This document shows positions 9,411-19,455 of a DNA stretch of 24,201 nt, one piece after another. Position 1 is the first letter of the stretch; each line of letters begins with the position of its first letter. The stretch is taken from the NCBI GenBank assembly GCA_008931825.1, contig QXVZ01018326.1, forward strand, positions 1-24,201, in the 5' to 3' direction. The notes below the pieces were generated by a model that was not told where the DNA came from, did no database searches, and saw only the letters and a list, made by a program, of their open reading frames with translations. Both the position numbers and the translations under genes were made by a program. The DNA is from Phallusia fumigata (taxonomy: Eukaryota > Chordata > Ascidiacea > Phlebobranchia > Ascidiidae).

Positions 9411-9828
9411 ACCAGTGTCTGATGGTCGCATTAACCATTGAATAGCTCGGTCTATATAGACAGAAAATGCTGATAACTTACATATCTGTATTGCAGTGTA
9501 GAAAAGTAAAAGAAATGTATCTTACGGCTCGGGTTAAACAGTGACGGCGCAACAACAACAACATGTACATCTTTTGTAACAAAGAAAAACAAAAAACAAA
9601 ATCAAAACAAAGTGTTTCTGTATCCGTAACAAATAAACTCGAAGCAAGTATTGAAGAGCGAGACCAAAAAAGTCTGCTTAGTCAGTTAGCCCAGTTCCAG
9701 CACTCCCACTGTGCGTGCATTAAAAAATTATCAACAGAAAAGCATTGCTTTTAAACAACACAAGCGGCAATGCATAAAGAAAACTCTTTGCAGTCTAATA
9801 AACCTTCGGGATCTCAAGTTCATAAAGG

Positions 9829-11690
9829 TTAGGATGGTAGTCCTGATGAAAACCGGTTTAAACTGAACGACTGAGAAGTTGACGGCATCTGCTTCCATTT
9901 CCGCTTGAAAACGATTCGGAACTGTTTGCTTCTAGCGCAGTAGATGATGAAGATGAAGACGCCCTGGAGACCGTTCACTATCCCGTGTAAGATGATGAAC
10001 GGAATTTCTGCTCCTGGGATGTTGACGAGGAAGCCGAGGAGCCAAGGGACTCCAAGCACTGGAAGAAGAGTCACCGCTGCCTTGAACGTGACTCTCGCTT
10101 GCCTCAGGATGCGATCTTTCTGCATGGGGATGCTAGCTACAGAAGATGCCGGGGTCATCCCTCCTCCGCCGTTGTTAATTACACTTGGACGCAACTTTAG
10201 CGCGTCTTCGGACATTTTGTTAATCGCTAATGAGATCTTTACCAGGAGAAGAGTGGTCACTATAAAGATGAGGAGCAGAGGAGCGACGACAGAGTAGATC
10301 ATGCCATGCTGGTAACCTAACCAGCAGCGGTCATACTTGGGAAGGGAGCCATCTGGTGTATATCCCAACTTCACGTCAAGGTAAACTGCTCTCAGGAGTC
10401 CTATGGTCGCACACAACATTACATAGAGGAACGGGGCTCCCCAAGCAAAGAGAAGCAGCCGGGGCAGGACTCTGTCCACCGAGAACTTTAAAGCGCGTTC
10501 TCCCGTCTTCAGATGGAGGACCAGGCCTTCGTTAAACATCCAAAGCGCTGTAGTCAGGGTGAAGTAATGCGAGAGAACCGCGAAGGCTTCGCAAAGCTGC
10601 GGGTTTCTCTCGTTTGCCGCGACTGAGCCCATGAGAAAGAAGAAGTGCAGGAGCAGCAGTGACCCGGATAAATTGATCTGTATCCACGTGCGATCGCGGT
10701 GCAGTCGCTTGCGTAACCATAACAACAGCGAGACTGTCAGAGCGAGCGCCAAAACCGACATAACTTCGAGGGCTATCATGAACAAGTCGACCTCGCTGGG
10801 CACTTTGATGCTGGTAACTGCGAATATCACTCCGAACGAAGTGGTGTGGTTGCATGCGCAATGCACGACGCCCTTCGACGCTTCCACCAGCCTGCACCCG
10901 CGGCCTGACCAACTATCAGTGGCCGTGTCGAGGTACACGCACCTACGACTGCTCGACACGACCTTTCGCTTCTGGTTCAAGTAGATATTCGCCAGGGTTT
11001 GATCACGTGACAGGTCAAAGGTCATGTTTACGGGGGTATTGACCTTGACCGCTGATCCCGTGCTGTTTGCCGATTCAAACAAGGACACAGACAGGACTTT
11101 CAGGTTCTCAGGTAGCAGAATATTTTCGGAATAAGGATTTTGAACTTGATCTTTTAGTTCGACTGCTGGGTAGGCGGTCGCCAGACCGCTGCTGCTGTAA
11201 GCTTTCCTGGTGAAACTTGCCGACACCAAGGCAAAATCGCGCCCGTTACCAGCTAGCTCACCCATGTTAATAGCAACTGCATCCCCGGAAACGTTAACGT
11301 TGACAGGAACTTGTGTTGAAGCACTAGAGTTGATCTTCTGAAGTTTGATCGCCACTCCCTTGTCGGGTAAGTCAAACTCCAAATCAGCAGCGCCGTTTGG
11401 ACCCAGAATCGTCTCAGCAAGGAGCCTGGCTCCGTCTGACTCCCAGTTCTGTATTGAGAAGTTACTCAGTATGTTGTTTAACACACTAGAGGCGTTCATA
11501 GGCGCCTCAGCTTGAGGCATTGTTGGCGTCGGCTCCGTTGCTTGTGTAGTAACTGCTGCTGCTGCTGTGGTTGCTTCGTCTGTTGTTGTAACTGCGGTTG
11601 TTGTTGCTGTCGTTGTCGGTTGTGTTGTTGTTTCCATTTTTGTAGTTTCTTCTGTTTTTGTTTTTGTTGTTGTTTCACGGGTAGTCGGAG
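9829..11690 (-). CDS. Adhesion GPCR exon 2 (Thr-rich stalk, GAIN/GPS, 7TM)
   Basis: Acceptor TTTTTTTAG|CT at 11690; stop TAA at 9829-9831. The first Met in this frame (11637) lies inside the Thr-rich run, and 17 in-frame codons precede it (PTTRETTTKTKTEETTK), so it is not the true start. Counting from that Met: stalk 1-40, GAIN about 50-260, GPS Cys 233, 248, 260 and 262, His 264, expected cleavage between Thr 265 and Thr 266. TM helices are near 284-308, 319-340, 352-376, 390-413, 446-470, 518-540 and 545-567. The third intracellular loop has an unusual Gly run (NNGGGG). Having the whole GAIN and 7TM in one intronless exon is notable beside the intron-rich neighbour. Confidence 0.92.
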
Positions 11691-14609
11691 CTAAAAAAAT
11701 AAATTTAAAATTAAACGTAAGTATTTTATTTTAAATGTGATTTATTTTTGCCTCTAAGCAGCGTGTGACAAATGACATTTACTCTTTCCGACTTGCTTCA
11801 AGATGGCGGTACAGAATTTAATGCATGTTAAGATATTTCTTGGTAAAAGGTACGTAGATTTCATACTCACAGTCATATGTCAATAAAAAAGGAAAAATAT
11901 ATTTCATCATGAACGCTTTTGGACAAAGTTTTGAATTAAACATGTGTAGTACTTCATCGGGGCAAGTACTACTTCATTATTCGGGCAAGAACATTGCTTG
12001 GTGAACGATTGTGCTACACAAGCAAGCACTTGTAGCTTACTAACAAACTATCCCTAAAAAACCTACTCACGACCGGGATGGCGCTTGTTACAAGGGAGTG
12101 TTAAGTCAGAAATGCAAAGTCACACTTTCATGCTGAACACCCGACAGACATTTTTGGTGAATTAAACTGTTGAGCAATCGTATTTTAATTAGAATTTACA
12201 AAGCAGTACTTGTGTGAAACGTTTTCTTAGTTTCAAAAACTGAAGATGACAACATCGTTCGTCGAAACGTAGAAAAAGGTTTACACACAAGACTGTAAAC
12301 AAAACACCACACAAGCCACGAAGGCTGCAGAGTTTGGTTCCACTTGAACCATAGTTGCCACAAAAGGACAATTACATTTTGGCAGGCGGTTTCAACCAGT
12401 CGTTTTATCTCGCCCCAGTGTTAGCGTGCTACATATAACGTGACTGTATGGCGAAATGGCAAATGGCAAGAGCAGACAATATTGTGGACAAGTCAATTAT
12501 GTAGCTAAGGCCTATGAAGATTTGGATCCCTGGCTCAAATTATTATCGAACTTTAGTTTATAAAAATGAGTTAGGCCATTAAACATTTGCGTAGTCTAGA
12601 TCAGTGTTACTCAAACTTTTTTAGCCCAAGCACCACTTTTGTCCTCAAATTTTTTTCTGAGGACCACCTACAGACGATTTTATAAATCTGTGCCTAGTTT
12701 AAGTCATCTTTCCGCGGACCACTATGAGGGGACGGCGGACCACACTTTGAGAATCACTGGTCCATTTTGTGGTGCCGGTTTCGCAAAGCCAGTTTTCCCA
12801 ATTATGAAAGTTCTTTAAAACGCTAAACACGGTTCTGTTCATAATTCTCACCAAAAATATACTGGCATAAATACCCAAGCATGTCGCTTTAAAAAACTTT
12901 TTGGGACAGCTTATTTTTGATGTGAAAATTCTTATTTGTCAAAATATTCCAATTATCGAAATCAACTACAATGTTGCTAATAAACTGATGTAGCAATATA
13001 AAAAAAGAGAATATTTTCAACCTGGAGAAGTAGAGGTTGGTGGTGGAACTTCCTTCTGACATATCACAAACCATCTAGATCCGGTTGGTTTATCGTTCCA
13101 TTGTCCATAGTCGGTCGATGACGNATTTCACTTGTAACGTTTATAAGGGCAGTGGAAAAACAGAAGTGACAAACAATCCTTGATTTGACGCTTCAACATT
13201 GAACCAAACCCGCCGGAACCCAAATCAAACAAAATAAAGTTGTTTTCAAAGTGTTAACAACCATTTATATCGCGTTTCGCCAATAAATTGCAGCCAATTT
13301 CAATCACACCTTGTTGAACAAACACATACAGATGTATGGGATAAAAACGGAAGGAGTTCATGAATAATTGAAGTTAATCGGTATTAAAGAGCTTCGTCTT
13401 ATTCGCTCGTTTTGCTGAGTAGATTAACAATAAAACAGAGCCAGTAGTTCACTTACTTAGGGGCTAAAAATAAGATCTACCATCGAAATAACAAGGCTTT
13501 TTGGTGCAAAACATGCCAAGGTTTCAAACTTTAATCACCGCATTACCACATCTTTCAAGTTTTTTTTCCATATTTTCATCTTTTTGTCGCGAGAGAAAGC
13601 TAATTTTCTATTTCCAAGTGGTTGGTAACACTGCCTTGTGCTTGCAAGGTTGTGGGTTCCAACCCGTTTCGGTCTTTTGCGTTTTAACTGAGCAAGAGAC
13701 TCAAGAGACATTGTTACAAATCAGTAGCACTAGATGTGTTGTATCAAACTGTCATCAATCAAAAAAATCTAATAACAATAAAGACTCAATTAAACTACAT
13801 TGGGTCAGGTACGGCGGACTCATGGCTAGTATAACATATTTAGGCGTTGTTCCGCATCCCAAGAATAAAAATGTAACAAAGCATTGCACCAGAAGTCGGT
13901 CTGTGCAACTTATATCCGCCTTTAAACAACGTCAATCAACATATTACACACAAGCGCCAATAAATTTCACATCCACAAACAGTCGGGCGCCAGATGATAA
14001 GAACATAGAACGCGGAAATAGCACAGACGGAGTTAGACAATCAGCAATCACATCAAAGTTACAAACATCGTCACTGAAACTCCTTATCACGAGGTTTTGT
14101 GTCACGTTCGTTTTCAAGAGAAGCCTTGTTTACAACGACCATACCAATATTCTAACAAGACCCGAAATTAAGACAAACTCATTTGTCAAGCACCTTGGAA
14201 AGATGAACTTGTTTTGGAATGTTAAATTTTAAGGAACAAACCCACGGAGTCGAACCATTCATAAAGTTCGCAAAAATCGAAACCTCGATGTTTTTCATCC
14301 TATCCTTCAAGTAGGCTAAACGACATCGGTACTTACCAAGATAAAACTGTTGTTTACAGCTATTTACCTATCATCAACTATTAGTTGTGTATTGTTTACG
14401 TTAAGTATCTTTAGGAGTAGGAGTTTGCAGTGGTTTATAACAAAGAATAAAAATCCAACATATATAAACAAAGAATTATTCCTACCTTCACGTAAAACTT
14501 GATTTAAATCCAGGTTAGTGTTTGTCGGGTTTAGACATTCCCTCGCTTGACCAGCCACTCCTGTCGTGTTTACAAGCAGCAACCCCAGCAGAGGGGCGAA
14601 CCGCAACAT
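9829..14609 (-). CDS. Adhesion G protein-coupled receptor, two exons
   Basis: Exon 1 at 14486-14609 joins exon 2 at 9829-11690 (phase 1 to phase 1, creating an Ala codon), giving 661 residues. Order: signal peptide MLRFAPLLGLLLVNTTGVAG; a short luminal stretch with one Cys; a Thr-rich mucin-like stalk of about 55 residues; a GAIN domain of roughly 220 residues with several N-glycosylation sequons; a GPS with Cys pairs ending HCACNHTTSFGVIF; seven membrane helices; and a short basic, Ser-rich tail. The GPS normally self-cleaves after the residue following His, exposing a tethered agonist; here that would be TSFGVIF. The receptor keeps the TM3-ECL2 disulphide pair (QLCEAF, RCWLGY) and the TM7 GLQGVFIFIIY motif. 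No adhesion module (EGF, Ig, lectin) is present, so ligand and subgroup remain unknown. Acts at the plasma membrane. Confidence 0.88.
11496..11690. repeat. Imperfect ACA/CAA triplet repeat encoding the Thr-rich stalk
   Basis: On the minus strand the sequence is dominated by ACA, ACT and ACG codons with interspersed GCA/GCT, producing Thr and Ala runs. Such repeats slip readily, so stalk length may vary between alleles. All three minus frames are open here, which creates spurious Gln- and Cys-rich shadow frames. Confidence 0.6.
12602..12759. mobile_element. hAT-like MITE, 158 bp
   Basis: The ends form imperfect terminal inverted repeats: CAGTGTTACTCAAACTTTT on the left, and the right end read in reverse starts CAGTGATTCTCAAAGTGTGG. 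CAGTG..CTCAAA ends are typical of non-autonomous hAT elements. The 8-bp flanks (GTCTAGAT and GTCCATTT) match at only five positions, so the target duplication has decayed or the ends are slightly off. No coding capacity. Confidence 0.6.
13610..13690 (+). repeat. tRNA-derived SINE fragment
   Basis: GCTTGCAAGGTTGTG followed by B-box GGTTCCAACC (13655-13664) and TTTCGGTC resembles the SINE heads at 6586 and 8600. The A-box side (AAGTGGTTGGTAACACT) is degenerate. Confidence 0.5.
14486..14609 (-). CDS. Adhesion GPCR exon 1 (signal peptide)
   Basis: ATG at 14609, donor GAAG|GTAGGA after 14486. It encodes 41 residues: a hydrophobic signal peptide (MLRFAPLLGLLLVNTTG) then ARECLNPTNTNLDLNQVLRE. The phase 1 end fits the phase 1 acceptor of the large exon. 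The frame stays open upstream to 14900, but that part is rich in basic and polar residues and reads as 5' leader; the Met directly before the hydrophobic core is preferred. Confidence 0.7.
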
Positions 14610-16727
14610 TGCGACTATCACAGGCAGCAAATTCGCCACAAAACAATAACAGTCTGTGCGGAGAAAAACGCTTAAGATAAGAAGCTGTTTTGCGAGGAAG
14701 GACACCGCTACTACAAACTGTTTAAAGTGGTTCTGCTGCCTTAGGCGAACAAAGTAAGAGGAATGTGGTTGGCGATTTGAAGCTACGTGACGTAAACACG
14801 CGTTTGCCTTCAACTGATCTTGTGTCGTAATCTGTTTTTTCACGCGGTTACACTTTTGTTTTTTTCGTGAAAAACGAAATGCGCGGCAAAAATTTGCCAA
14901 AATATTTATGGCTTTCGTAGTATAAAAGTAGAACAGGAAAAAAAGAAATGGAACTGCTTACATAAAACAAAAGAACAGCAGAATTATTAAGTAACTACTA
15001 ACTGACAGGGCCTCAATATAGGCGCGTTCAATGATAAAAACACTAAATCAAGAACGAAAAACTAGATTAAAATAACCCTGAAGTGAATGTTAACACACAA
15101 AATCCGCTAAAATATTTTATGCGTAGCCAAGAGCTTAAATCACGTCAAGCTAAACATCGACATATCGACTCAAAACAGCCATTCTGTGAAAACAACCCAT
15201 GCAGCAGCAGTCGTCATAATTTGTCTGAGTCAGATTCGTCCTTTGCATCCTGTCCCAAATGAACCTAACGCAGTCGAACTACGAAACGCTGTGTAAACTA
15301 AACCTTGACATTTAGGCTATTTTGGGCTAGACCGTTGTCCCTATAACGTTAGAACGCATTAAAGCAGCAAGCTGACTTGATTTTTACAAGGCTAGCTGTT
15401 ATTTAAAACTATGGTACGTGTCGGAAAATAAACACTAAATAACGTTTTTTATTATATAACTGCACTTTAACGGTTTGGCTGTAGCTAAGTCGGTTCAATA
15501 CGGGCTATGAAAGTTCGCTCTGCACACGAAACGTTTGGAAACAAAAAACTGACGATGACTTTTCTGTCAAGCATCTCGCCACAGCACTCTCTGCAACATG
15601 TCTCATCACAGCATCGCTTCTGTTTATCGCGCTAATATAGAAACAACATTTACAAGACAAAGGCGTCAGCGTGATGCGTTACATCACGGTTACAACGCAC
15701 GACCTTCTTCACAACTCTCCTTTCGATCCCGCCCTGATCTCGTGCAGCACAGAATCGGTACAAAAATTTACATCACCACATAGCGCGTCCCTCCTTCCGT
15801 TAAGGCGTCACGTTTCTATGACGTACAACGGACGCATTGTGACGCAATGACGTAAATTGTTGTGCGTCGTCGCCCGCAAAGTGTGCCGGGTTTGGCTGAC
15901 ACGTGAGAAGCGCTTTCAGATTTTCGTCGTTTTATTTTTGTCTTTTCGGAAAGTCCGAGTTAAGATTAGTAACTTGATATATGAGTAATGTAATGGAGCT
16001 TTGCAGGTTACGTCTGGCCGAAGTTAACTAGAGCAGACTGCGTGGTAATTATACCGGGAAACGTTTCGTGATGGAGAAAGGTTACCAAAATCACTTATAG
16101 AGCGATAAAACGCTTCAACTTATACTGCAAAGTTATTTAAGAAATGAAACTAATCTTCTAACTTAATACGTGTTGTTACACAACGTGTAAAAATTGCTAA
16201 ATATGAAGGTTTGGTCACGTGAGGCGTTTTGCAACACAGACAATCTTGTGCACAAAACCTTGACCACAAATAAATTTGGATGAAAACCGCCTGAAGCTTG
16301 CAGCTGAAAACCGAAATCACAATGTTGTGATGCAATCAACTGAACGACTCACAGAAAAACAGCGCAGCATGCGGCATTTTGGACAGTATTTTGCGCTCAG
16401 CAGAACTCTTCCAGGTTTTGCATGTTCACTGTAAACCAATGGTTCTCAACTTCTTTACGACCTGGTGACTTTTGTGTCCATGCGTACAAGTTAGTTCCTA
16501 GCGAAAGCTGTTTAAAACTTGGCTTTAACAAAACTAAGGCACAACTGCTCAAACCAATCCATAGTTAATTACGAAAACGTCATTGCCCTTTTAAACATTT
16601 AAATTCAGGGAGCTTCAACCTTACAGTCTTTATGACTTTATGCACAAAGTTTTTGTTTTTGGGAAATTTACTTAACGTCGATAAAGTTTAATTAAATTTC
16701 ACACCTGAGAAGTAAACAGAAAAATGC
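14610..16727. other. Upstream region of the GPCR gene, no gene recognised
   Basis: About 2.1 kb on the 5' side of the receptor start. Likely holds its 5' UTR and promoter. The clearest content is a cluster of TGACG-type sites near 15.8 kb. At about 16434-16470 a degenerate hAT-like end (AATGGTTCTCAACTTCTT) is seen. Short open frames show no recognisable similarity. Confidence 0.4.
15800..15905. promoter_or_regulatory. Cluster of CRE/ATF-like half sites and an E-box
   Basis: Within about 100 bp: GGCGTCACGT (15804-15813), TGACGTAC (15819-15826), TGACGCA (15840-15846), TGACGTA (15848-15854) and CACGTG (15900-15905). This region is locally richer in CpG than its surroundings. It lies about 1.2 kb upstream of the receptor start codon, so it could be a promoter or enhancer for it or for an unseen + strand transcript. 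Binding is inferred from motif only. Confidence 0.35.
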
Positions 16728-16947
16728 TGCAACTGACAACGCGTTTACAAAAGTTTAAAACTTTTCGACTATCTTCGTCACAAAATGCCAACAACTCTGC
16801 GGGTCAAGTTCTGTGGTAAACAACGCAGATACAGCAATAGAAAGGCAGAGTTTGCAACTCAATCATCCAAATGACCATCATATGTGCCGAGTGCAAATGT
16901 GCACTTGAACTTAAAATAAATGTTGCATTTGTGGCAAAATTAACAAC
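16728..16947. repeat. 220-bp exact direct duplication at N16948, first copy
   Basis: Appears identical by eye to 16949-17168, starting TGCAACTGACAACGCG and ending AAATTAACAAC. The single N between them marks a contig join whose overlap was not merged. Confidence 0.85.
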
Positions 16948-16948
16948 N

Positions 16949-17168
16949 TGCAACTGACAACGCGTTTACAAAAGTTTAAAACTTTTCGACTATCTTCGTC
17001 ACAAAATGCCAACAACTCTGCGGGTCAAGTTCTGTGGTAAACAACGCAGATACAGCAATAGAAAGGCAGAGTTTGCAACTCAATCATCCAAATGACCATC
17101 ATATGTGCCGAGTGCAAATGTGCACTTGAACTTAAAATAAATGTTGCATTTGTGGCAAAATTAACAAC
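16949..17168. repeat. 220-bp exact direct duplication at N16948, second copy
   Basis: Second copy of 16728-16947, beginning directly after the N. The absence of differences contrasts with the divergent copies at N4871 and N8524, so here both contig ends seem to come from the same haplotype. Confidence 0.85.
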
Positions 17169-17246
17169 TCGGGATCAACTTGTGCGAAAAATTTTCAAGA
17201 GGAAGGTAAAAAGTACAGATGACGACATCGGCTGTTGTCCAAACGT

Positions 17247-17340
17247 TTGCAAAGAAATGTATTCACTTTTTTTCAACCTCTTGGGAAGTAATTTTTCTAA
17301 TTAAACCACTTATCAAGTCCGTATCTTGGGATGCTATCAG
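17247..17340 (+). repeat. Diverged repeat, left member
   Basis: About 90 bp that align at roughly 70-75 percent by eye with 19357-19455, best over TAATTAA..CAAGTCC..TCTTG. One forward frame in each encodes a similar peptide (VIFLIKPLIKSVSW versus VMFLIKLLFKSMSC). Could be an old transposon fragment or relics of duplicated coding sequence. Confidence 0.4.
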
Positions 17341-19356
17341 GTAACATTAGTGCTTGCACATAGATTACATTGATACAAATAATTCGTATGAGAAATCGAA
17401 ACAATTTTAGATACCAGACCTTTTCAACCCAAATCAACAACTTGCCTTACAGCCAGGTCAGTCTGGCACTGTGGGCGACAGAATTAAAATCGCATTCGAA
17501 GCAAACTGCAAATATGGATTCCACCCACACGACAATGCAGATGTGGAAATATTTGATAAAACCAGATTGCCGCACAAACGTGTCGTGGCTTCGGGGCGGA
17601 ACATGTAATCTCGGCGACCAGGAACAGAGTTGTCCTAATCTCCACAACTATTTGGACGGTACATTTGGAGACATTCAATATCTCTATGCGTGTTGGTGCG
17701 TCGTGTTAGGAAAAACATGCACAATATGTAAACTTAGGAAAAGGTAACAAGCTGCGCTTGTCCCATCGATTCAGCCAAGGTGACCCCCCAGCTTTCCACA
17801 ATCCTGATGTCCCCGTTAATCTTGTAGCCACAAATGCATGTGAATTTTTCTCACACAATTTATAAGCCAACAGTTTATGCCAGCCGTGTTAAGGACTTAG
17901 CTCATAGGACAATAATGTTGGTAAATGTTTTGATGCGCTTAAAAGTGTTGTCATTATTATCATGTTGTGTTTTGACTGTGTGACTTTCATGAAGACACAG
18001 TACCGGATCTTACCACTATAAGTCCTGTGTTTTACTTGGATTACCTCCTATGTGACATTTTAAACTACATTCAATAAGTATCAATGTGTATTTTATTGCC
18101 CGTCACCCCTTTCGGATATGGTGCCATTTAAATCAATCCCCTGCGCCATCTCTAAACCAGAGACCGAAAGTGACATGGACACCAAAGTATTTAATCTTCA
18201 TAGCCCCAGGGAATAACCGCTTAGTCATAGGAAACGCATCAAACATCAATCATCGAACACAGAGAAGCCATCAACAAGCCACACTTCGCACGACCAAAAA
18301 TTTTACGGTATGTCAACTTTTTTCGTGTACGAAAACAATCCACATCACGAAACAACACTTTAAGCCTGTTGTTGTGTCCTTTATCGCAAACGTTTTCAAG
18401 ACATCGCTTCGTTTTAATTGGATCAATTTTATCGTTCACCGCACAAATCTCGCTCCCCAACCCGTTTCGTAAAGACGAGTTTTATTCTCTTTAAACCATT
18501 TTGTAACAAAATTACTTTACAGCATATTTTGTTTTGCCGCCTGCAAAACCACGTGACCAATACTTCACATAAGTTATGTTACTTGAAGTCAGCTAAGCAA
18601 GGTGTACTGGGAGTGTTTTGCGAATGGTTATACCGAATTTGCATTACCCTAAGAGCAGCCTGTCTACGGTAAATGTAACTAAGTCTTCTCGGGAATGAAG
18701 TTCCCACATAGAGTTGGGGAACTGTTGGCAGAAAAAGGAAAATAACATGAAAATATTCTTCCTAAACTCAACGAAGTCTCTCACAATAACGAAGACAGCT
18801 ACCAAAATATACTAGGTTATTTTGACGCCAGAGATCATAGTTACGAAAATATAACTAACCAGTATACATGGCAAGCTTACGTAAAGTTTTCAAGTCAAGT
18901 TAATTTGAACCGAAATGCGGTAATTTCAAAACATGGCTGTTAAATTTCCTGCCGATGTTTCGTGTATACACCAAATGTGCACGCTCGTACCCGCAAAGTT
19001 CAATTACATCCTGCTATAAGCCGATGTAAATACGATTCCATGTAGTTTACACCCGCCCATTATAGTGGGGGGTGTTGGCGTTTTAGTAGAAATAATTAAC
19101 AGTTTTAGCGTTAGTACATGGAACACATGATTGCCTGTAGATGTGGTACCACCTTATTCGGGGTCAAGTAGACTTCCTGGTAAGATTATTAGTTCGGCTA
19201 AATTGAATTGTTACTTTCTAGCAGAATATAAGACAAAACGGATCTTGAATCTTAATGAGGAACAAAACTACCAGAGAGCTTGCGCACAATGAATACTTTG
19301 TAATGCAAACATTTTACCAGTCGATATTGTTATCAGCAGTGCATAATCCGCGATTG
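17341..19356. other. Region with coding-like frames but no recognised gene
   Basis: Besides 17411-17608, coding-looking + strand frames occur at about 17734-17860 (a peptide with LSHRFSQGDPPAFHN) and 18086-18308 (ending at ACG|GTATGT, a good donor). They do not join in a model I can defend. From about 18.4 to 19.35 kb nothing is recognised apart from a short GC-rich hairpin at about 19049-19074. Confidence 0.25.
17411..17608 (+). CDS. Unrecognised possible exon or gene relic
   Basis: After an acceptor-like CAATTTTAG (17402-17410) a frame stays open 65 codons to TAA, starting IPDLFNPNQQLALQPGQSG and continuing GDRIKIAFEANC and ADVEIFDKTRLP. It has balanced amino acid content and no low-complexity bias. 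The stretch is GC-richer than its surroundings. Other forward frames remain open over the next 140 bp, which would suit a frameshifted relic, but also chance in GC-richer DNA. A donor-like AT|GTAATC lies at 17604-17605. No family is recognised, and the exon reading is weak. Confidence 0.2.
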   Translation: MPDLFNPNQQLALQPGQSGTVGDRIKIAFEANCKYGFHPHDNADVEIFDKTRLPHKRVVASGRNM

Positions 19357-19455
19357 TTAAATGTACTGCAATAAAAATATACTCACTATACTCAAAAGCT
19401 CTTCGGCAGTTATGTTTTTAATTAAGCTATTATTCAAGTCCATGTCTTGCGTTCC
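19357..19455 (+). repeat. Diverged repeat, right member
   Basis: Partner of 17247-17340. The longest shared block is CTT.GG.AGT.AT.TTT.TAATTAA, and the CAAGTCC..TCTTG core is kept. Here the reading frame continues open further (75 codons to 19588). Confidence 0.4.

Larger units (their letters stand above)
8525..10299. repeat. Allelic copy B of the GPCR 3' region
   Basis: Counterpart of 6511-8523, starting directly after N8524. This copy runs on into the complete GPCR exon, so it is the one to keep for the gene model. It has its own extra bases, for example at 8892-8922 and around 9360-9440. Confidence 0.8.
11691..14485. other. Intron of the adhesion GPCR
   Basis: About 2.8 kb bounded by GTAGGA (14485) and TTTTTTTAG (11691). 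It contains a small hAT-like element (12602-12759), N13124 without an obvious flanking duplication, a tRNA-derived SINE piece (about 13610-13680) and a minus-strand B-box-like site (14246-14256). A 243-codon + strand frame (13501-14232) overlaps the SINE and is unlike any known protein. Confidence 0.55.

Noticed and set aside
11512..11694. Cys-rich + strand frame opposite the Thr-rich stalk
   Set aside because: It is the complement of the ACA/CAA repeat that codes for Thr on the other strand; Cys runs are a by-product.
13501..14232. 243-codon + strand open frame in the receptor intron
   Set aside because: It runs through a tRNA-derived SINE, has no domain, shows jumbled composition and is antisense inside an intron. 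No splice or promoter context supports it.
14246..14256. Minus-strand tRNA suggested by a perfect B-box GGTTCGACTCC
   Set aside because: The sequence upstream on that strand gives no acceptable D and anticodon arms or acceptor pairing; at most a SINE remnant.
14364..14900. 178-codon minus frame covering the receptor signal-peptide exon
   Set aside because: Only the part from the Met at 14609 to the donor at 14486 behaves like coding sequence. The upstream stretch is polar and basic with no signal, and the downstream stretch is intron.
17370..17747. 125-codon + strand open frame
   Set aside because: An overlapping frame in the same stretch looks more protein-like, minus frames are open too, and no similarity is recognised. 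GC-richer composition explains multiple open frames.
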